From contig CM050659.1 in NCBI GenBank assembly GCA_027574665.1, forward strand, positions 15,663,001 through 15,727,000: a DNA stretch of 64,000 nucleotides, given 5' to 3'. Both the position numbers and the translations under genes were made by a program. Below the pieces are notes generated by a model. It was not told the origin of the DNA, made no database searches, and saw only the letters and a list, made by a program, of their open reading frames with translations. Positions 1 to 12,237 of this stretch are shown in pieces (positions within the stretch are counted from its first letter, which is position 1; each line of letters opens with the position of its first letter). This DNA is from Rhynochetos jubatus (lineage: Eukaryota > Chordata > Aves > Eurypygiformes > Rhynochetidae).

Positions 1-1189
1 GCAGATCATGCCAAGACAACCTCTGTCTCCTGCCCTGTTGGACCGATAGCCCCTGTCTACATCTCACCCCAGCGTGCCGGCACCGAGGTGGGCAGTGTCT
101 CCAGCACAGAGCGGGAGCTCTTTGGAAAACTCCGTTTTCTCCACACCTAGGACAAACTCAGCTGACCTCCCCATCCCTGAGGAATAACCCGTGTCCACGC
201 GGTGCATTTTGGGCCATTCCCGAAGGGATCATTTAACAGCAGGAGGAATGAATCTCCAGCACAAGTCTCAGGGCAGGTACGAGATGTAATTCTCCACTGA
301 GCATCGCAGCTGATTGAGAAACCAAGCCACAGCAGTTCCTCTTTCACATCACCCAAAATAAATCACTTTCAAGATTGTTACCCACACACTGTTATCACAG
401 TCATCTTTAAAAACCACATCAAACCAGTTTTAGCACTGGAATTCCAAACGAAGAACAATTCCTTAAGCGTTGTATCGGTCTTCATACAAAGACTGACACA
501 AAGCATCATTAAGACACTATCAATTTGATAGTCTCTTAATGATACTATCCTTTTTTTGGATGAAAAGCACAGGGTTCTTCGCTTCTGATGTTCCCTTGGC
601 TGAGGACAGGCACCACTTTGCCTTGGGACCCCCAGCTCCTCACCACCCAGGAGATGGGCTGGGAGAGAAGCCCCCCCACTCTCCACCACTCCCCATGTCT
701 TCATTCTCCCCCCATGTTTCCAGTAGCAAAAGGAGAGCGCGGGGGCTGCAGCAGCATCGAGACATCCCTGCTCTATCACACCCTGAACACAGAAAACCGG
801 TCCCTAGCACGGAGCTGGCGAGCAGAGCAGGGTTAGTACTTGCAAAAGTGACAGGGCCCAGGGCTCTACCTTACACAAACACCCTTGCCAGCCACCATAA
901 ACACATTAAACCTCACCAGCACTGCAGCTTTCCTCTGGGATGTCAGCAGACGGGACCTGTCCCTCCTGCCCTTACCAGCCGATTCAGCCACAGCCCGCAG
1001 CACTGTGCCAGAACATCACCAAATTGGCACAATTCTAGCTTGAAAGGAAAGCAAACCCCCCCAGGCCGCTCTCAGCCCACCTTTTCAGGCCACGCTCTGC
1101 CTTTTGCATCCCACCCGCAGTGACTCTCAGGAAGCCCACCTTCCGCCGGCACCCCCGTCGCAGTGCCCGCAGCCCATCCCCTCGCTATC
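1..1189. other. Intron or downstream flank of STARD8 leader exon
   Basis: No coding exon could be supported here. The stretch lies 3' of the minus-strand splice donor at 1453, so it is read as the start of a STARD8 intron. The only notable structure is a near-perfect 43-bp palindrome at 503-545, listed separately. A weak minus-strand micro-exon possibility around 970-1000 was considered and rejected. Confidence 0.5.
503..545. repeat. 43-bp near-perfect palindrome
   Basis: Two 21-bp arms (503-523 and 525-545) are reverse complements at 19 of 21 positions around a single central T. The sequence is AT-rich. A one-base loop is too tight for a normal RNA hairpin, so a cruciform or a fused pair of inverted repeats from a decayed DNA transposon is more likely than a microRNA precursor. 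The sequence shows only the symmetry; its origin is unknown. Confidence 0.85.
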
Positions 1190-1850
1190 TGCACCCACCC
1201 CTTATTCCTCTCGGGCCCCCCGCGGCCCCCTGACCGGGCCGGGCTGACACCCACCCCCCGGCAGACAGCGAGCCCGGTCTCTCCCTCCTCCAGGCGGGGA
1301 TGCGGAGCGAGGAAGAGGAGCCGGGGGAGCTGCGCGGCGCCGGGGCTGCTTCCCCTAAGGCAGCCCCAGCTCCCAGCCGCTCGGGGCTCTGCTGCCCGAG
1401 CCGGGGGGGCAGGGGGCACAATGGCCCCGGCCCTGCCCGCCCCGCCACTCACCTGCTCGCCCGCGCCGTCCCCACCCGCAGGGAGCAGCGGCGCGGCGGA
1501 GCCGCAGCCCCAGGGACCGCCCGGAGCCCCAGCGCGGCGGCGGGACCCCGGCTCCGGCCCGGCGGCTGCCCATCGCTGCGCTCCGCGGCGGAAAAGGCGA
1601 GCGGAGGCGGCTCCTCCCCCGCCGGCGGCCGGGATACCCCGGACCGGGGCCTGTTCCGCACGGCGGCCCCCCCCCAACCCCCGCCTCCGCCCCCCCGGGG
1701 CATCCCGTGCGCGCAGCCGCCGGTACCGGCGCAGCTCCTGCCCGCATCCGGCTCCGGAGGCTGCTGGGCACCAGCGCCGGTGCCGAGGTGAACGCGGTGA
1801 TGACTGACACCCTCCGCGTTTCACCCGCGGCCACCTAAAACTGAGCCATC
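1190..1850 (-). promoter_or_regulatory. STARD8: CpG island, candidate internal STARD8 promoter
   Basis: A block of about 650 bp is strongly GC- and CpG-rich, unlike the flanks. On the minus strand it contains an excellent splice donor, GAGCAG followed by GTGAGT, at 1453/1452. CpG islands with a donor are typical of avian and mammalian first exons. DLC-family genes (DLC1, STARD13, STARD8) use several alternative promoters, and this one lies downstream of the coding first exon at 12238. It could therefore drive the short STARD8 form that starts translation inside a later exon. The gene assignment is inferred from orientation and synteny. Confidence 0.55.
1453..1850 (-). other. STARD8: Candidate non-coding first exon of STARD8
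   Basis: The 3' end is fixed by the donor at 1453; the 5' end is not visible and 1850 is only the edge of the CpG island. None of the four ATGs seen on the minus strand between 1453 and 1850 (starting at 1573, 1703, 1747 and 1849) is in phase 0 with the donor, whereas the candidate coding first exons at 12238 and 21685 end in phase 0. A leader that leaves translation to begin in a downstream exon is the simplest reading. Long open frames across this block are GC-driven and not evidence of protein. Confidence 0.4.
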
Positions 1851-2992
1851 GGCGGGGTGGTCCCACGCAGCACCAGCGTACCTGGGACCCCCCCACTGCT
1901 CCCCGCCTCTACTCCCGAGCCGGGCTGGTATTCACAGCGCTGTGGACATTTCAGGCGGGATTCAGAGGCTCTTCATTAAGAAGAGAAGGAATTAACATGA
2001 TCAGACTGGCCTGCAAACACCTCACACCTTTTTTTTCCCATCTGACCTCTCACGCTTTGAAAAGAAAACCACAAGAGTATTACAAAGCACCCACAAAGGG
2101 CCGTGTTTGCTTGCACAGCCCGGAGCCTCCTCCACGTACAGCAAAGTTCCCTCCAGAAGTACAGACGGGTTATTTCAGGCACAGGAAACATAACCTTTCT
2201 TTGCATTTTTTAATGCAGATTACACATCTCTTACCAAAGAAAAACCATTGTACAGCCAAACCTTTCTTTCAGTTTTCAATGTATTTTCTCCTTGTCATTT
2301 CAGGGAAGTAACCGCACTCAAAACTTCCCCCTTGATCCTCTTGCTCTCATGCAAACTGCCCAGAGGCCGCAGATACAAAGGCACTTTCTTGCCCGCAATT
2401 TCTTTCCAGTCTGTCTCAATCGCTCCTTGCTGCCATGGGAAAAAATTGGCGGCAAACTGGGCACAAGGCAGCCAAAGGGGCCTTTTCCCAGCTCATTCTC
2501 TGAGCTTCCAAATGCCTTGCCTCCCAGCTGACACCAAGAAAAACCCTCTCCCTCACCAAGGCTCTTCCTTTCTGGCCTTCAAAGAAAATCACCCAAATCG
2601 TGATAGGATCCTGCTGTTCAGAGGGGGGAATCTGCATTTTGTTAGCTACAGGAAACGGAAAAAACTTCCAGACCCTGAAATTAAAGCCCCAGAAGGACGG
2701 AGGAGATGAGCTGGGGGATGGGGATCAGTTGCTGCAGCAGTCGCTGGGTTTCAGGGTTACAGAAATGTTTATAGGCAGAAGGGGAACAAAGACAAGAAAT
2801 GGCTTCATTTCATGGGCTGGAGGGGCCTCATGCCTCCGACCAGTAGCTTCTCCACAATCGTTTATTGGAAAAACTGAAGTGTGCCCAAGTCAGCTTTGAT
2901 TTTTGAGCGTTTTTTCTCATTTCATGCTTTTGCCTTGTTTCAGGAGCCGATCGCAGCGGTGGGAGCGCTCAGCAGCCTGCCTGTCCCTTGGT

Positions 2993-3030
2993 GGGGGGGG
3001 GGGGTGGGGAGAGTGGGTGGGAAAGGGGGG
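2993..3030 (+). other. G-quadruplex-prone G-rich run
   Basis: Five or more runs of three to eleven guanines lie within about 38 bp on the plus strand, which satisfies the usual G3+N1-7 pattern. It lies inside an intron, and no promoter feature is visible nearby. Confidence 0.7.
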
Positions 3031-4658
3031 CGGCTTGTCCAGCAACTTTTTGCGTTTTTGCCAAAGGAGCAAACAGGGGACATGAGAACAAACCAAAAGC
3101 ACTTAAAATTGCTGTAGACCACAATATTAACAGGAGCCCTTTGCAAGCCCACATCACTGCCACGGCGCATCCCGCTAATTGATAAAGGATGTAATTATAT
3201 ATGCAGCTCCATGGATTTACATGGGAGCCACTCTCCTGGGAGCAGGTCTGCGGGGGGCTGCAGAGGAGCAGCAGCACGAAGACAGCAGCTCCCGGAAAAG
3301 GGTTGGGTGCTACAACAGCGACGGGGTCGGGCAGCGCCTAGCACAGCACCGAGACACGCGTTTGGTTGAGGCAGGGCAGAAGGCACCTACCCGTAAATAT
3401 CCCCAGGCAGCGACCCACGGGGCACAGGCAGGGAATGTCAGAGCTTGCGACCTTGGCTCTGCCCAGAGGCTGTGGCACCAGCCTACCTTCTAGGGGAAAT
3501 CAAACCAATGTGGATAAATACGTATCAAAGAGCTCAGCGGTTCAAAAATAACCTCAAGGGATCACTGAGAAAGCTGGAAAGGAAACGCTGGAGATTGTGT
3601 CTCAAGCCTCAGGAGATGCTGCCCCCAGCTCCTGAGAAAACATCTGACGGAAAGAAGCATAAACTGTTTATTTGCTCTGAAGCTGCCCTGGCAGGGTGGC
3701 TTTTAGTGTACAAAATCATGTTTAGGAATTACCTTTTTACGTCTTTTTTTTTTTTTTTCAAACTTCGTTACTACTTAGAGCTAATCACAGAGCATTTTAC
3801 ACAAGCCAAGCAGGAGATCAGTTCCCAGTGGTAGGGGAGTGCCCAGCAGTAAGGCCACGGAGGCTGTAACAGAGGGAAAACAAGAGTATTTGAGACACAG
3901 CTCTCTCCCTTCATGGAAAATAACCAAAAGAGTAGCAGAGCCCATCTGAGCGTGGGTTGGGTGCTGCTGCTCCCAGACCAGCACTGGTGGGGTTCCAGGA
4001 TAGGGGCTGCCAGGGCTCTGGGGAGGGACCTGCAGTTATTTGGGGATGGAGGTCAGCGTTGCAGCGTGATTCACCAGCCAAGCCTGAGACTGACCCCGTG
4101 GGTGGGCAGGGCAGAGGAAGGAGCAGCACAGACTCCCTTTCATCACATCACACCAAACCCACTAATAGACACATTCAGTTCAGCTTTTCTGCTTCCTACC
4201 CCTTGGATCGGGATCCAGACCCGTGACTACGATTTCCACCACGTAACAGGCAGCGATTTCTTGGGGAGGTTCAGAAGTCAGCAGAAACGGGTCCCTGCAG
4301 CCACATCCAGCATCCCACCCCACACCTTCAAGCCACATTCGTCCGTTGCATCGATGCTGCAGCCAGAGCGTGGCCCCGGTGCTGGTCCCTGCACGCCTGC
4401 GTGTCCCGGCACGGCTGCACACCCTCGCAGCAGCCCCCCTGCCAGCCCCCCGCTCTCTATCCCTTTCAGCCTATTCAAGCAATGACAGAAAATCAGATCC
4501 CAACCCCTCTCTTCTCCTCCCCAAAACAGGGCACCAAACGTGTGTGCACACGCCAGGCGAGGAACGAAGGGCTCGTGCTACAAACCAACAGAACCAGCGC
4601 AAGAGAATTTTCGTGTAAAGAGAGAAGAAGAATAACTCAGCTGTGACAACATATCAAC

Positions 4659-4694
4659 AACAGCTAAATTTAGCGGGTTATTTTTGGAGCTCCA
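4659..4694. promoter_or_regulatory. MEF2-like site in a 36-bp element (copy 1)
   Basis: The core CTAAATTTAG fits the MEF2 consensus YTAWWWWTAR exactly and is followed by GTTATTTTT. A closely similar 36-bp stretch occurs at 49866-49901 in OPHN1 intron 1, with about 28 of 36 positions identical by eye. Binding is inferred from the motif alone; the pair may instead be remnants of one old interspersed repeat. Confidence 0.4.
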
Positions 4695-7600
4695 GATGCT
4701 GGGTAAATACAACCTTATTATTTCATGCAGGGGCAAAAGTTCAGCAGAGTCCCTCGTGCTTCTATTCTCTATTATTTCACCACGTCCAGTCGCAGAAGCT
4801 CGGTTTTAAAATACTGTAATATCACCATCGCCTGGCTGCACTGAAGGAAGTGTCAGCGCAGTCCCCGTCCCTCGGCAATTAGAGGAGGCCACTGCTAAAT
4901 GACATTTGCAGAGGGTGCTCCTGATAGTACTTCTGGAGAGACCCGATGCTGCTATTGGCAGGATTTTAGCCAGAGGATGCAGGTTTCATGTGCACGGCTG
5001 GTGTGTGAGCCTTTCCTTTCTGCTTTGTCCAGAACAATACATGGGAAGTGAATGTCAGAGAGGAAGCGGAGGGTGAGGAAATCCATGGAAACCCAGCCTG
5101 GGCTGGGACTGCTCCAGTGGGACAGCTCGGAGCCGTGCACTGTGTTCCACATAGCCCGGGGTTGCCTGCGGAGGGTGCATTGCTGGGAGAAGGTGACTGA
5201 GTCCCTCTGTGCTCCTGCCAAAACGCTATCTCAGCATAAGCAGATGAAATCCAAGTTGTTTTCCACGGTTGCTGCAGAGGGAGCTGAGCACGGCATATGC
5301 AGCTATTCTCACGACAGTGGGAAGCAGCAGCGACATCGTACAGCCGGCATTCAAGGAAGGGGCCATGGCAGCACAGCCCCAGCTCCCGGCTGCTCTCAGG
5401 CAACGACGGGGCCTGGGAGCTGGGAAAGGGTCCAGCTGTGCCCCAGGAAGCCGCTCAGGGAGTTTGCCAGCTGTGCTGGGAGAGGAGCACTGCTGCAGGT
5501 GGGAAATGGGGACAGTCTCCAGGAAGCGATGGAAGATCCAGGAGAGGCATGTTCCCAATAGTTCTCAGGATAAACGCAGATCCAAATCCACCCAGCCTTG
5601 TGCTGTAGTCTTGAGAGCTGAGGTCCTCTTGGCACCCACCTCAAAGAGGCTAAAAAATCATCAGGGAAGGGAATGGTGTCTCCCAAGACCACTGTCTGAA
5701 TGCTTCCTTAAGTGACCCCCATTTATCAGAGCGTCTTCGGGGGACAATAGGCTAAGAAGACAGCAAGCAACTGCACCGGCCTCTTCTCAGAGCTTTAAAA
5801 ACACCCGTGGAGTGTACGAACTGACCATGGGTTTGCTCCAAGCCCAGCTTAATTCTCATGAAAGGGAGAGCTTCAGCCATGCCGAGTAGCCCACTACAGC
5901 TCCAGTCAGCGCATCGTGTCACAGGCACGAAACTGCAGCTGCTCCCGTGCACGAGGGCTCCTGCTCCTCCTGCCCTCAGAGTCCCACGCAGACATGGCAC
6001 TGTGGCAGCCCAGCATCCCTCCAGCAGCATAGAGCTCGTCAGACTGGGACCCGGACATGTGTCCAGGAAGGTCTCTGCTGGGTTTGTTGGGAATGCTGCT
6101 GAGCCTTTACCAAGAGAGACTTCCACAGGCAGTTTTAATCAAGGGGGAAAACCCCTATAAACATTCTTCTCCCCAGAATCCCAGCTATGGATGTGATCTG
6201 TAGGAGTCTTCCCCTTCCCTCACACAGGGCACTTTAACGACATGAATATCAAGAGCCTGTTAATCTCCGAGAGACCACCCAGGATTACCTCTGGGGCTCT
6301 GTTCACAAAGCACCTTTTGTTGCCCAGAGCTTTCCTGTGCTCCGGAGCTCTTGCTCCGGCTGCTCAGGGCTCACCTAACTCTTACATGGCTGAAAACCAA
6401 GAGGCCAAGTCATTGCCCTCCAGTTCAGGGAACCGCTTGGAGAAGCCCAGGCACAGCCTGGCAAGGCGGTGTTTCCCGTTTCCCAGCGCTGGAGGCTCCA
6501 TCCAACAGCTGGGCAGCACCGCTCCTCCCCACCTTTGCTGCCAAGGGCATCATCCAAGGGGCATCTGTTTGGAGCTCTGTGCCGAAAGCAGAGGAGCTGA
6601 CACGGGGCAGAGGAGGGCTCCAGGGCCCCTCCCGTTCCAGAGCTACTGAGAGATAGTGTACACAGGCTGAGCGTAGGATTGGGCCAGGCTTACTTCTGGA
6701 GGTGTCACCGAGACCAACCAGTGAGATTACAGAATGCAGGACTCCTACCCATCTTGCCCACGAGCTGAGCCACGCTTGGCGGTGGGGCTGTTTCTCTGGG
6801 GTTCAACGAGGACAAAGTGAGATCCAGAGCATTTCTTCCCACCCTACAGAGCAGGAGCCAGGACCGGCAACACTACCTCAGACAAGTTTAGCAGTGAGGC
6901 CCTGCTGTGATCTTAAAATGAGCAGCTGGCTGTGCCGCATCCAGGAGCCCACAAACCCTGTCTCCATCCCTGGTCCACAGCCCTGCAGGCGCACACCTCC
7001 TCCTCCCGCAGACCACCACCAGTCTCCAGCCTCCCCAGCACCCCCACAGCAGGGTGGTCCCAGCCCCCAGCCTTCCCCCACCTATGCAGGGGGACAGTTA
7101 GGGCAGTAGCAGCCCTTGGACTCACACCATAACCACAGGTCAGCCGGGAGCTGCCCCCTGGGTCCCTCCTGCCTGGCTGGTGAGACATCTCACTCGCACA
7201 ATGAGGCGGCTCCAAGCAAGGGGAGACCCTCCTTCCCACGGCACGGCCGCCTCAACAACCTGAAGGTCCTTGTGAGCTTATTTGCAGAGGATGAAGTTGT
7301 TCACCACACAGAAGAGAGGATTTAAGAAGGAACCAGAAAGGCGCAGAGCTGCTGTCCCTGGTTGAACACCTCACCGTGTCGGCACAGCCACGGCAGCACA
7401 CACACCGGTGAGGGGCCCGCTCCCCTCTGTGGGACACCCCGCACACATGGCAGCTGATTTCACACGGCTAACTGGTGATTACTAACTGGTATGGCCAAGC
7501 CACTCTTGCAGCCAGGGTGGGAAAAGGACAGCGCAAAGGAGGAGCTGGGCATATGCTGGGGGGTCCCTCCTGTATGGCTGGGGCTCAGTGGGTGCCCTGG

Positions 7601-7759
7601 CTGGCACTGCATGCTGGCTGCCCTTCGAAAAATAACAATTTGGGGGAAAACTCATGCTGCTGGCAGAAGGAAGCCCAACAAGAGAATGGTCTTCCTCATA
7701 ACCCCTGCCCACCCCACAGTGAGGGCTTTCCTGCCCCAAACAACATCATTGTGGCTTAC

Positions 7760-7793
7760 CTGCATCTTTTTTATCTTCTAGCAGTGTGAAACA
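7760..7793 (-). CDS. STARD8: STARD8 34-nt coding exon
   Basis: On the minus strand a pyrimidine-rich tract and CACAG acceptor precede 34 nt, followed by a strong donor (GATGCAG then GTAAGCC). Read in phase 0 the exon encodes CFTLLEDKKDA plus one base. It joins in frame to the exon at 12238-12282, giving MPLLDFFWACFKRAK followed by CFTLL, which resembles the N-terminus I recall for the long STARD8 form. This peptide precedes the SAM domain in the long isoform. The exon ends in phase 1, so the next exon must supply two bases; I did not find it in the window. Both splice sites are seen directly; the gene name is from memory and synteny. Confidence 0.72.
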
Positions 7794-10700
7794 CTGTGAA
7801 AAGAAAGAAAAGAGAACAGAAATCATTTTGTTATCTTCTTGATTTTCATATTCATGGTCTCCTACCACTCGGGCTCAGTCCCCACTCCAGCCGCTGGTTC
7901 ACGCCTGGGTGCTGTTGGAGTTTGGGAAGCAGGGGGAGGGCAGGTGACCGCAGGGTCCCTTGGGGGGTGCTGTGGGGTTCCCTTGCCTGGCTTTTGCTAT
8001 AGAGGGCAAGAAACACTAAACATGAGCGCAGGCAGGACGTGGCAGCGGGCAGGAGGGGAGCTGACAGAGGAGAGCAGGGCAATGGCAGAGGCAGACCCAG
8101 ACTGCCGTGGGCCGGCGACCCCTCCTGCCCCACTCCGGGAGAGGCTCTGGGAGCAGCAGTGCCAGTCCCAGCCCTGAGGATGAGCAGAGCTCCAGCACAG
8201 GCCGTGCCCAGCAGATGCCCACCACTGCACCTCTCTGCCTTCTGAAGCCGTCGGAGGAGGAGCAGCAGCTGGGACCAGGGACTCTGCATCCCTGGGGCAG
8301 GCGAGGGAATGGGGAGAACGGGGGAAGCTAGAGAAATGGATCTTTGTGCCTGGCATCTTGGAAATGATGCTGCAAAACTGACACCGAGGGAACAGGCAGG
8401 TAGGCAAGGGCCGCCTGATGTGCAGCAAGGAGCCAAGAGGGAGGCCAGGAGGCCGCGGTCTGTTCCTCTGAACGTGCTGCCTGCCCACCACACACCCTGG
8501 GAACAGCACCCGCAGTGGAGAAACCACTCGCAGCCTTGGCAGCCAGACCCCCCCACTGCCTCACCCTCCCGGGCAGCCCCTTCCCACCCCACAGGACACA
8601 CCAAGACCCAGGTTCCAGAACATCCCAGAGGTTTGGGGTGAAAAGCATGAAACACATGAAGGTACATGAAGCACAACTGCTTTTCCAAGAGAAGTTTCAG
8701 AAGAACCCAGCCTCATCCCTAAGGCTGGGGGAGCAGCTGCTTTAGCAACAGCTGCTTTGGGTGCTTTCTCCAGCAGGAGGGTGAAGGAACCATCAGCCAG
8801 GGGGGTTGGGAGAGGCCGCAGCAGCTCCTCTGAAGAAGGGGGTCTACTAGCAGCATGAGAAACAGCTGGAGCAGAAGGAAGAGATCCCAGGACCCTCGGA
8901 CCCTGCCTTGGAGTGAAGGACCCCTTTTCCCTTTGAGCCTCCACAAGGGAATTTCCACACAGGGACTTGGGGCCCAGCCGAGCCCTCACCAAAATCTCAT
9001 GGAGCTTCTCCTCCCTCCTGCATCTATGCCCACTGGCTTTGCACCCTACCTCCACTCGCCCACCAGCTCCCATAGAGAAGGAAAAGTGTGTTGTGCACTG
9101 ATAGGTGACCAAGATAGCCAAGGCACAGCATTGACCCCAGACCAGCACAGCTCTGCCCTCCAACCAGTGCCACGCCGGCCCACAGCGGAGTTGGGTCTGG
9201 CTCTGACAGCATCGTGGAGCCTCAGTGGAGCAGACCCTCACTCTGGTGAGGGAAGCACTGGGCTGGGGTGCTCCCAGACGCATCCCTCCATACCTGTGTG
9301 TCTGCAGGCATGGAAAGCCAACAAAGGAAGGAAAAAAAAGGAAAATCTGAAAGCAGGCTGGGCTCTCACTCTCCAAAACTCTCCACAGATGCAGCACCTG
9401 GGGTGGGGAACGGGCAGCCAGCACAAATGAGGCTGCTCCTCACCAGGGGCTGGACTTCAGTGCAGGACAAAGCCAAGGGAAATGGGATTTACATACGGCA
9501 GAGCCTTACCAGCACATGGAGGTGACAGCAATTTGCACTGAGGTGGAGGAGCAGGAGGGCCCTGGGCAGCAGCAGGACCCTCCCCAGGCCCCTCTCCGGG
9601 CGCAGCCAGGCCCCCTCCAGCACAGCTGCAGCCCTGCTGAGCAGGGCCAGAGGTTCTGGCAGGGCAGCCGGGATCGCTGCAGGAATGCAGCATGCTGCTG
9701 AGCCGGCCTTTCCCACGGGCCATGCGGGACCCCTCTTCCTGCTGGGGCAGTGGGGCTGGGGGTGACCCGGGGGGGAGATGGGCTTAACCATCTCCCTGCT
9801 GCCGGATTTCTGCCGGAGAGCCTGTGCAGATGCCCAAGTCCCACTCCGGCAGCGAGTGGGCAACTGCAGAGCATCAGAGCCAAAAATGTTTGGACAGGGA
9901 GATGATCACCCTATCATGTCTGTTATCACACGCTCTGCAAACATCAGCCTTGTAGCTGACACGCGCAGTCAATACCCACGGCGTGGGGCAGTGAGGGAGG
10001 GCTGCCCCCCCAGGCCACTGCAAGGGCAGGGAAAGTCGGTCCTTGTACTAAGGCAGCTTTCGGGAGCCTCTTCTCCCCGCTGTCAAGTCCTGGCCCCAGA
10101 GCTGCTCCCCAGCTGCCCCTCTCCCAAAGCCTCACACTCCACAGGGACTTGTCCAGCACTTGTAGGACCCAGGTGGGGATCAGCCAGGTCTCCTTCGCAG
10201 GTTGGGAGGTGGCTGCTGTGGAATTGAAGTGGAAATACGGGAATGGCAGTATGCCAACGGAAGGAGAAATGAAGTGTCCACCAGAATACCACGTGTTGCC
10301 GCAAGCAGAGTGATGGGAAGCTTATAACCAGCAAAGGAAACCATGCAAACAGCACAACCACTCCAGAACTCGGGAACAAGGCACCTGCAGTACCTAGCAG
10401 GGAGAACCTTATCACTGTGCTGGGGTTTTGCAATGCCAAATTCAACAAGAGCCTCGTGGGCTGAGCTAATGAGGAAGCACAAAATGCAGAAACATCATTT
10501 CAGCCCTTGCCTCGGGGAAGCTCTCATCCAGGTAGAGTCCCCGTTCCTTCACTGCTCGACCACCACTCCGAGGGAAGTACCACCTTGCTTACACCTACCG
10601 CAACAGGGTTTTTTTTTTCCCCAAGGCAGGCAGCTGGAGGGACCCTCACCCTTGTTCTCCAGGGCTTGTTCTCCTCAGGCTGAGCCCACCCCTTCTGAGC

Positions 10701-12237
10701 GTAAAGGCCAACTACCCCACGCCAAATATCTTCTGGAGTCTCCAACTGCCTGGAATTCCCTTATCACAGGCCCCTGGCCAGGACACCCTAGTGGCTGGGA
10801 GTGGGGAGGAAGAGCCCCATAACTGAAGGACAAATTCTGCCCCATGAATGGCTTTTACCCACGCTCAGCCCCACACTGCTGCAGGTATCCTGCAAAAATG
10901 TTTTCTAAGCAAGGAGATACAAACATCAGCTTAATTAGTGAAACGATGGGGAAGTATTGTCAGACAGGGAGAGGGGCCGGGAACGGTGGCGGTGGGGAGA
11001 AGCCCTGTGTGCTGCCTGGGACCACAGCCAGAGGAGCAGCTGCAGCCGGGGAGCCAGGGACAGCAAGGGTAGGAGCCATCCCACAGCTCCCAGCAGCTCA
11101 TCACCTCCTCCCTGCCACCCACTCGGTGGGCAGCGAGGAGCCCAGTGTGGGCCAGGCCAGAGCCCTCTGGGAGCTGGAGCTCTGCAAAGGGGTGTGGGAC
11201 CTGCACCCTGCATCCCTGTCACCACAATGGCAATGACAACACGCAGCTTACCGGGACGAGGAGGGTTAACAAGGACTTGCTAAGCTCTCTGGAGACAGCA
11301 GGGACAAGACAGCTACTAATATTATTAATGAATTTCACAAATGTCATTTTTAGACTCAACTATTTTAAGCTTTGCATTGAAGCCCCGAGGGAACAGCGTG
11401 CATTCCACATTCATTTCACCACGGCAGATCCACTCGCTTGACACAGCCGGTGTACAGCACTGGTTGTAAAGGGATTTTACTGCTTTTTCTCAACGTGAAG
11501 CTCCAGAAATCCATATTAATGATACCTCCAAAACCTACCCAGCACACCTACCGCCGCACTGCGCAGGCTGTGGTACAATAAATCCAACACAATGGGCAGT
11601 CAGAGAGAGAGAGAGACAGAGTTAACCATTATTAAGGCGACAGATGAGGAATTAAACCCAAATGAAAAATACCAGATGCCATGAGAAGCACTGCTGCAGG
11701 AAATTAAAAACTCGGGGCCTCTGGCCTCGCTGTTCCTTTGTCATCCCACTCACAGCTGCCCCGTCCCTCCAGGTCGGCGAAGCGCCGGGAGCGACCCGAG
11801 CCTGCAGGCGAGCCCTGGTTTGCAGGGATGTCCCCAGCCCGGGTGCATCGCCCACGCCGAGCATGGCAGGTGTGTGCAGACCACATCTGGGGGCTGCCGG
11901 TGCTCGCCCACACGCTGCATTACAGCCACCCACACACGTACCCGCTGGGCACAGCACCCTGCCTGCCCTCGGGGTGCTGGCCCGGGACAGGGGTCGCCTG
12001 GCTGAGGGGTAGTGGGTGAGCGCGGGGCACACTGACTCACGCATCTGCGTGTGGCCCATCCCAAATTAATCTTTCACGTGCACGTGGGGCACGACATCCT
12101 TACGGAGCAGACGTCAGGCACCGTGCGCAAACCTCAGCCCTGCTAGAGACGCCTCCCCCACTGTCCTTTCCGGCAGCTTCTCCTGAAATTAGGAGGATGT
12201 CGACAGTCGGACACTATTTAAATAGACGGTTCCTTAC
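7794..12237. other. STARD8 intron, no gene seen
   Basis: This is the intron between the two STARD8 coding exons on the minus strand, 4.4 kb long. It is GC-rich, so several open frames of 100 to 290 codons appear on both strands (for example 7852-8688 and 8561-9424, the first partly overlapping the exon). None has start context, splice sites or recognisable domains, and they overlap each other in different frames. AT-richer patches at about 9870-9970 and 11290-11660 could be conserved non-coding sequence. Confidence 0.6.

Larger units (their letters stand above)
1900..7759. other. STARD8 intronic sequence, no gene seen
   Basis: No exon with matching acceptor, donor and open frame was supported. 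Visible items are a G-rich run at 2993-3030, a T-run near 3747-3760 and a MEF2-like element at 4659-4694. The SAM-domain exon of STARD8, expected downstream of 7760 on the minus strand, was looked for and not found, so it probably lies left of the window. Confidence 0.5.

Noticed and set aside
974..1000. Possible 27-nt STARD8 micro-exon before a GTAAGG donor
   Set aside because: Phases would fit after the 7760 exon, but the acceptor has no pyrimidine tract and such a short exon is easily found by chance.
1072..1896. 274-codon minus-strand open frame and several overlapping long frames in the 1.2-1.9 kb island
   Set aside because: Open frames overlap on both strands, are Gly/Pro/Arg/Ala-rich and lack domains. 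They follow from the scarcity of stop codons in GC-rich DNA, and a splice donor interrupts the region.
7852..9424. Frames of 278 and 287 codons on the minus strand
   Set aside because: They have no recognisable motifs, overlap in different frames and have no start or splice support. They lie largely within an intron bounded by two supported STARD8 exons.
9870..10950. Two stretches sharing AAAAATGTTT, GGAGAT and AAACATCAGC words (about 9885-9955 and 10895-10935)
   Set aside because: Similarity is short and gapped with different spacing, too weak to call a duplication by eye.
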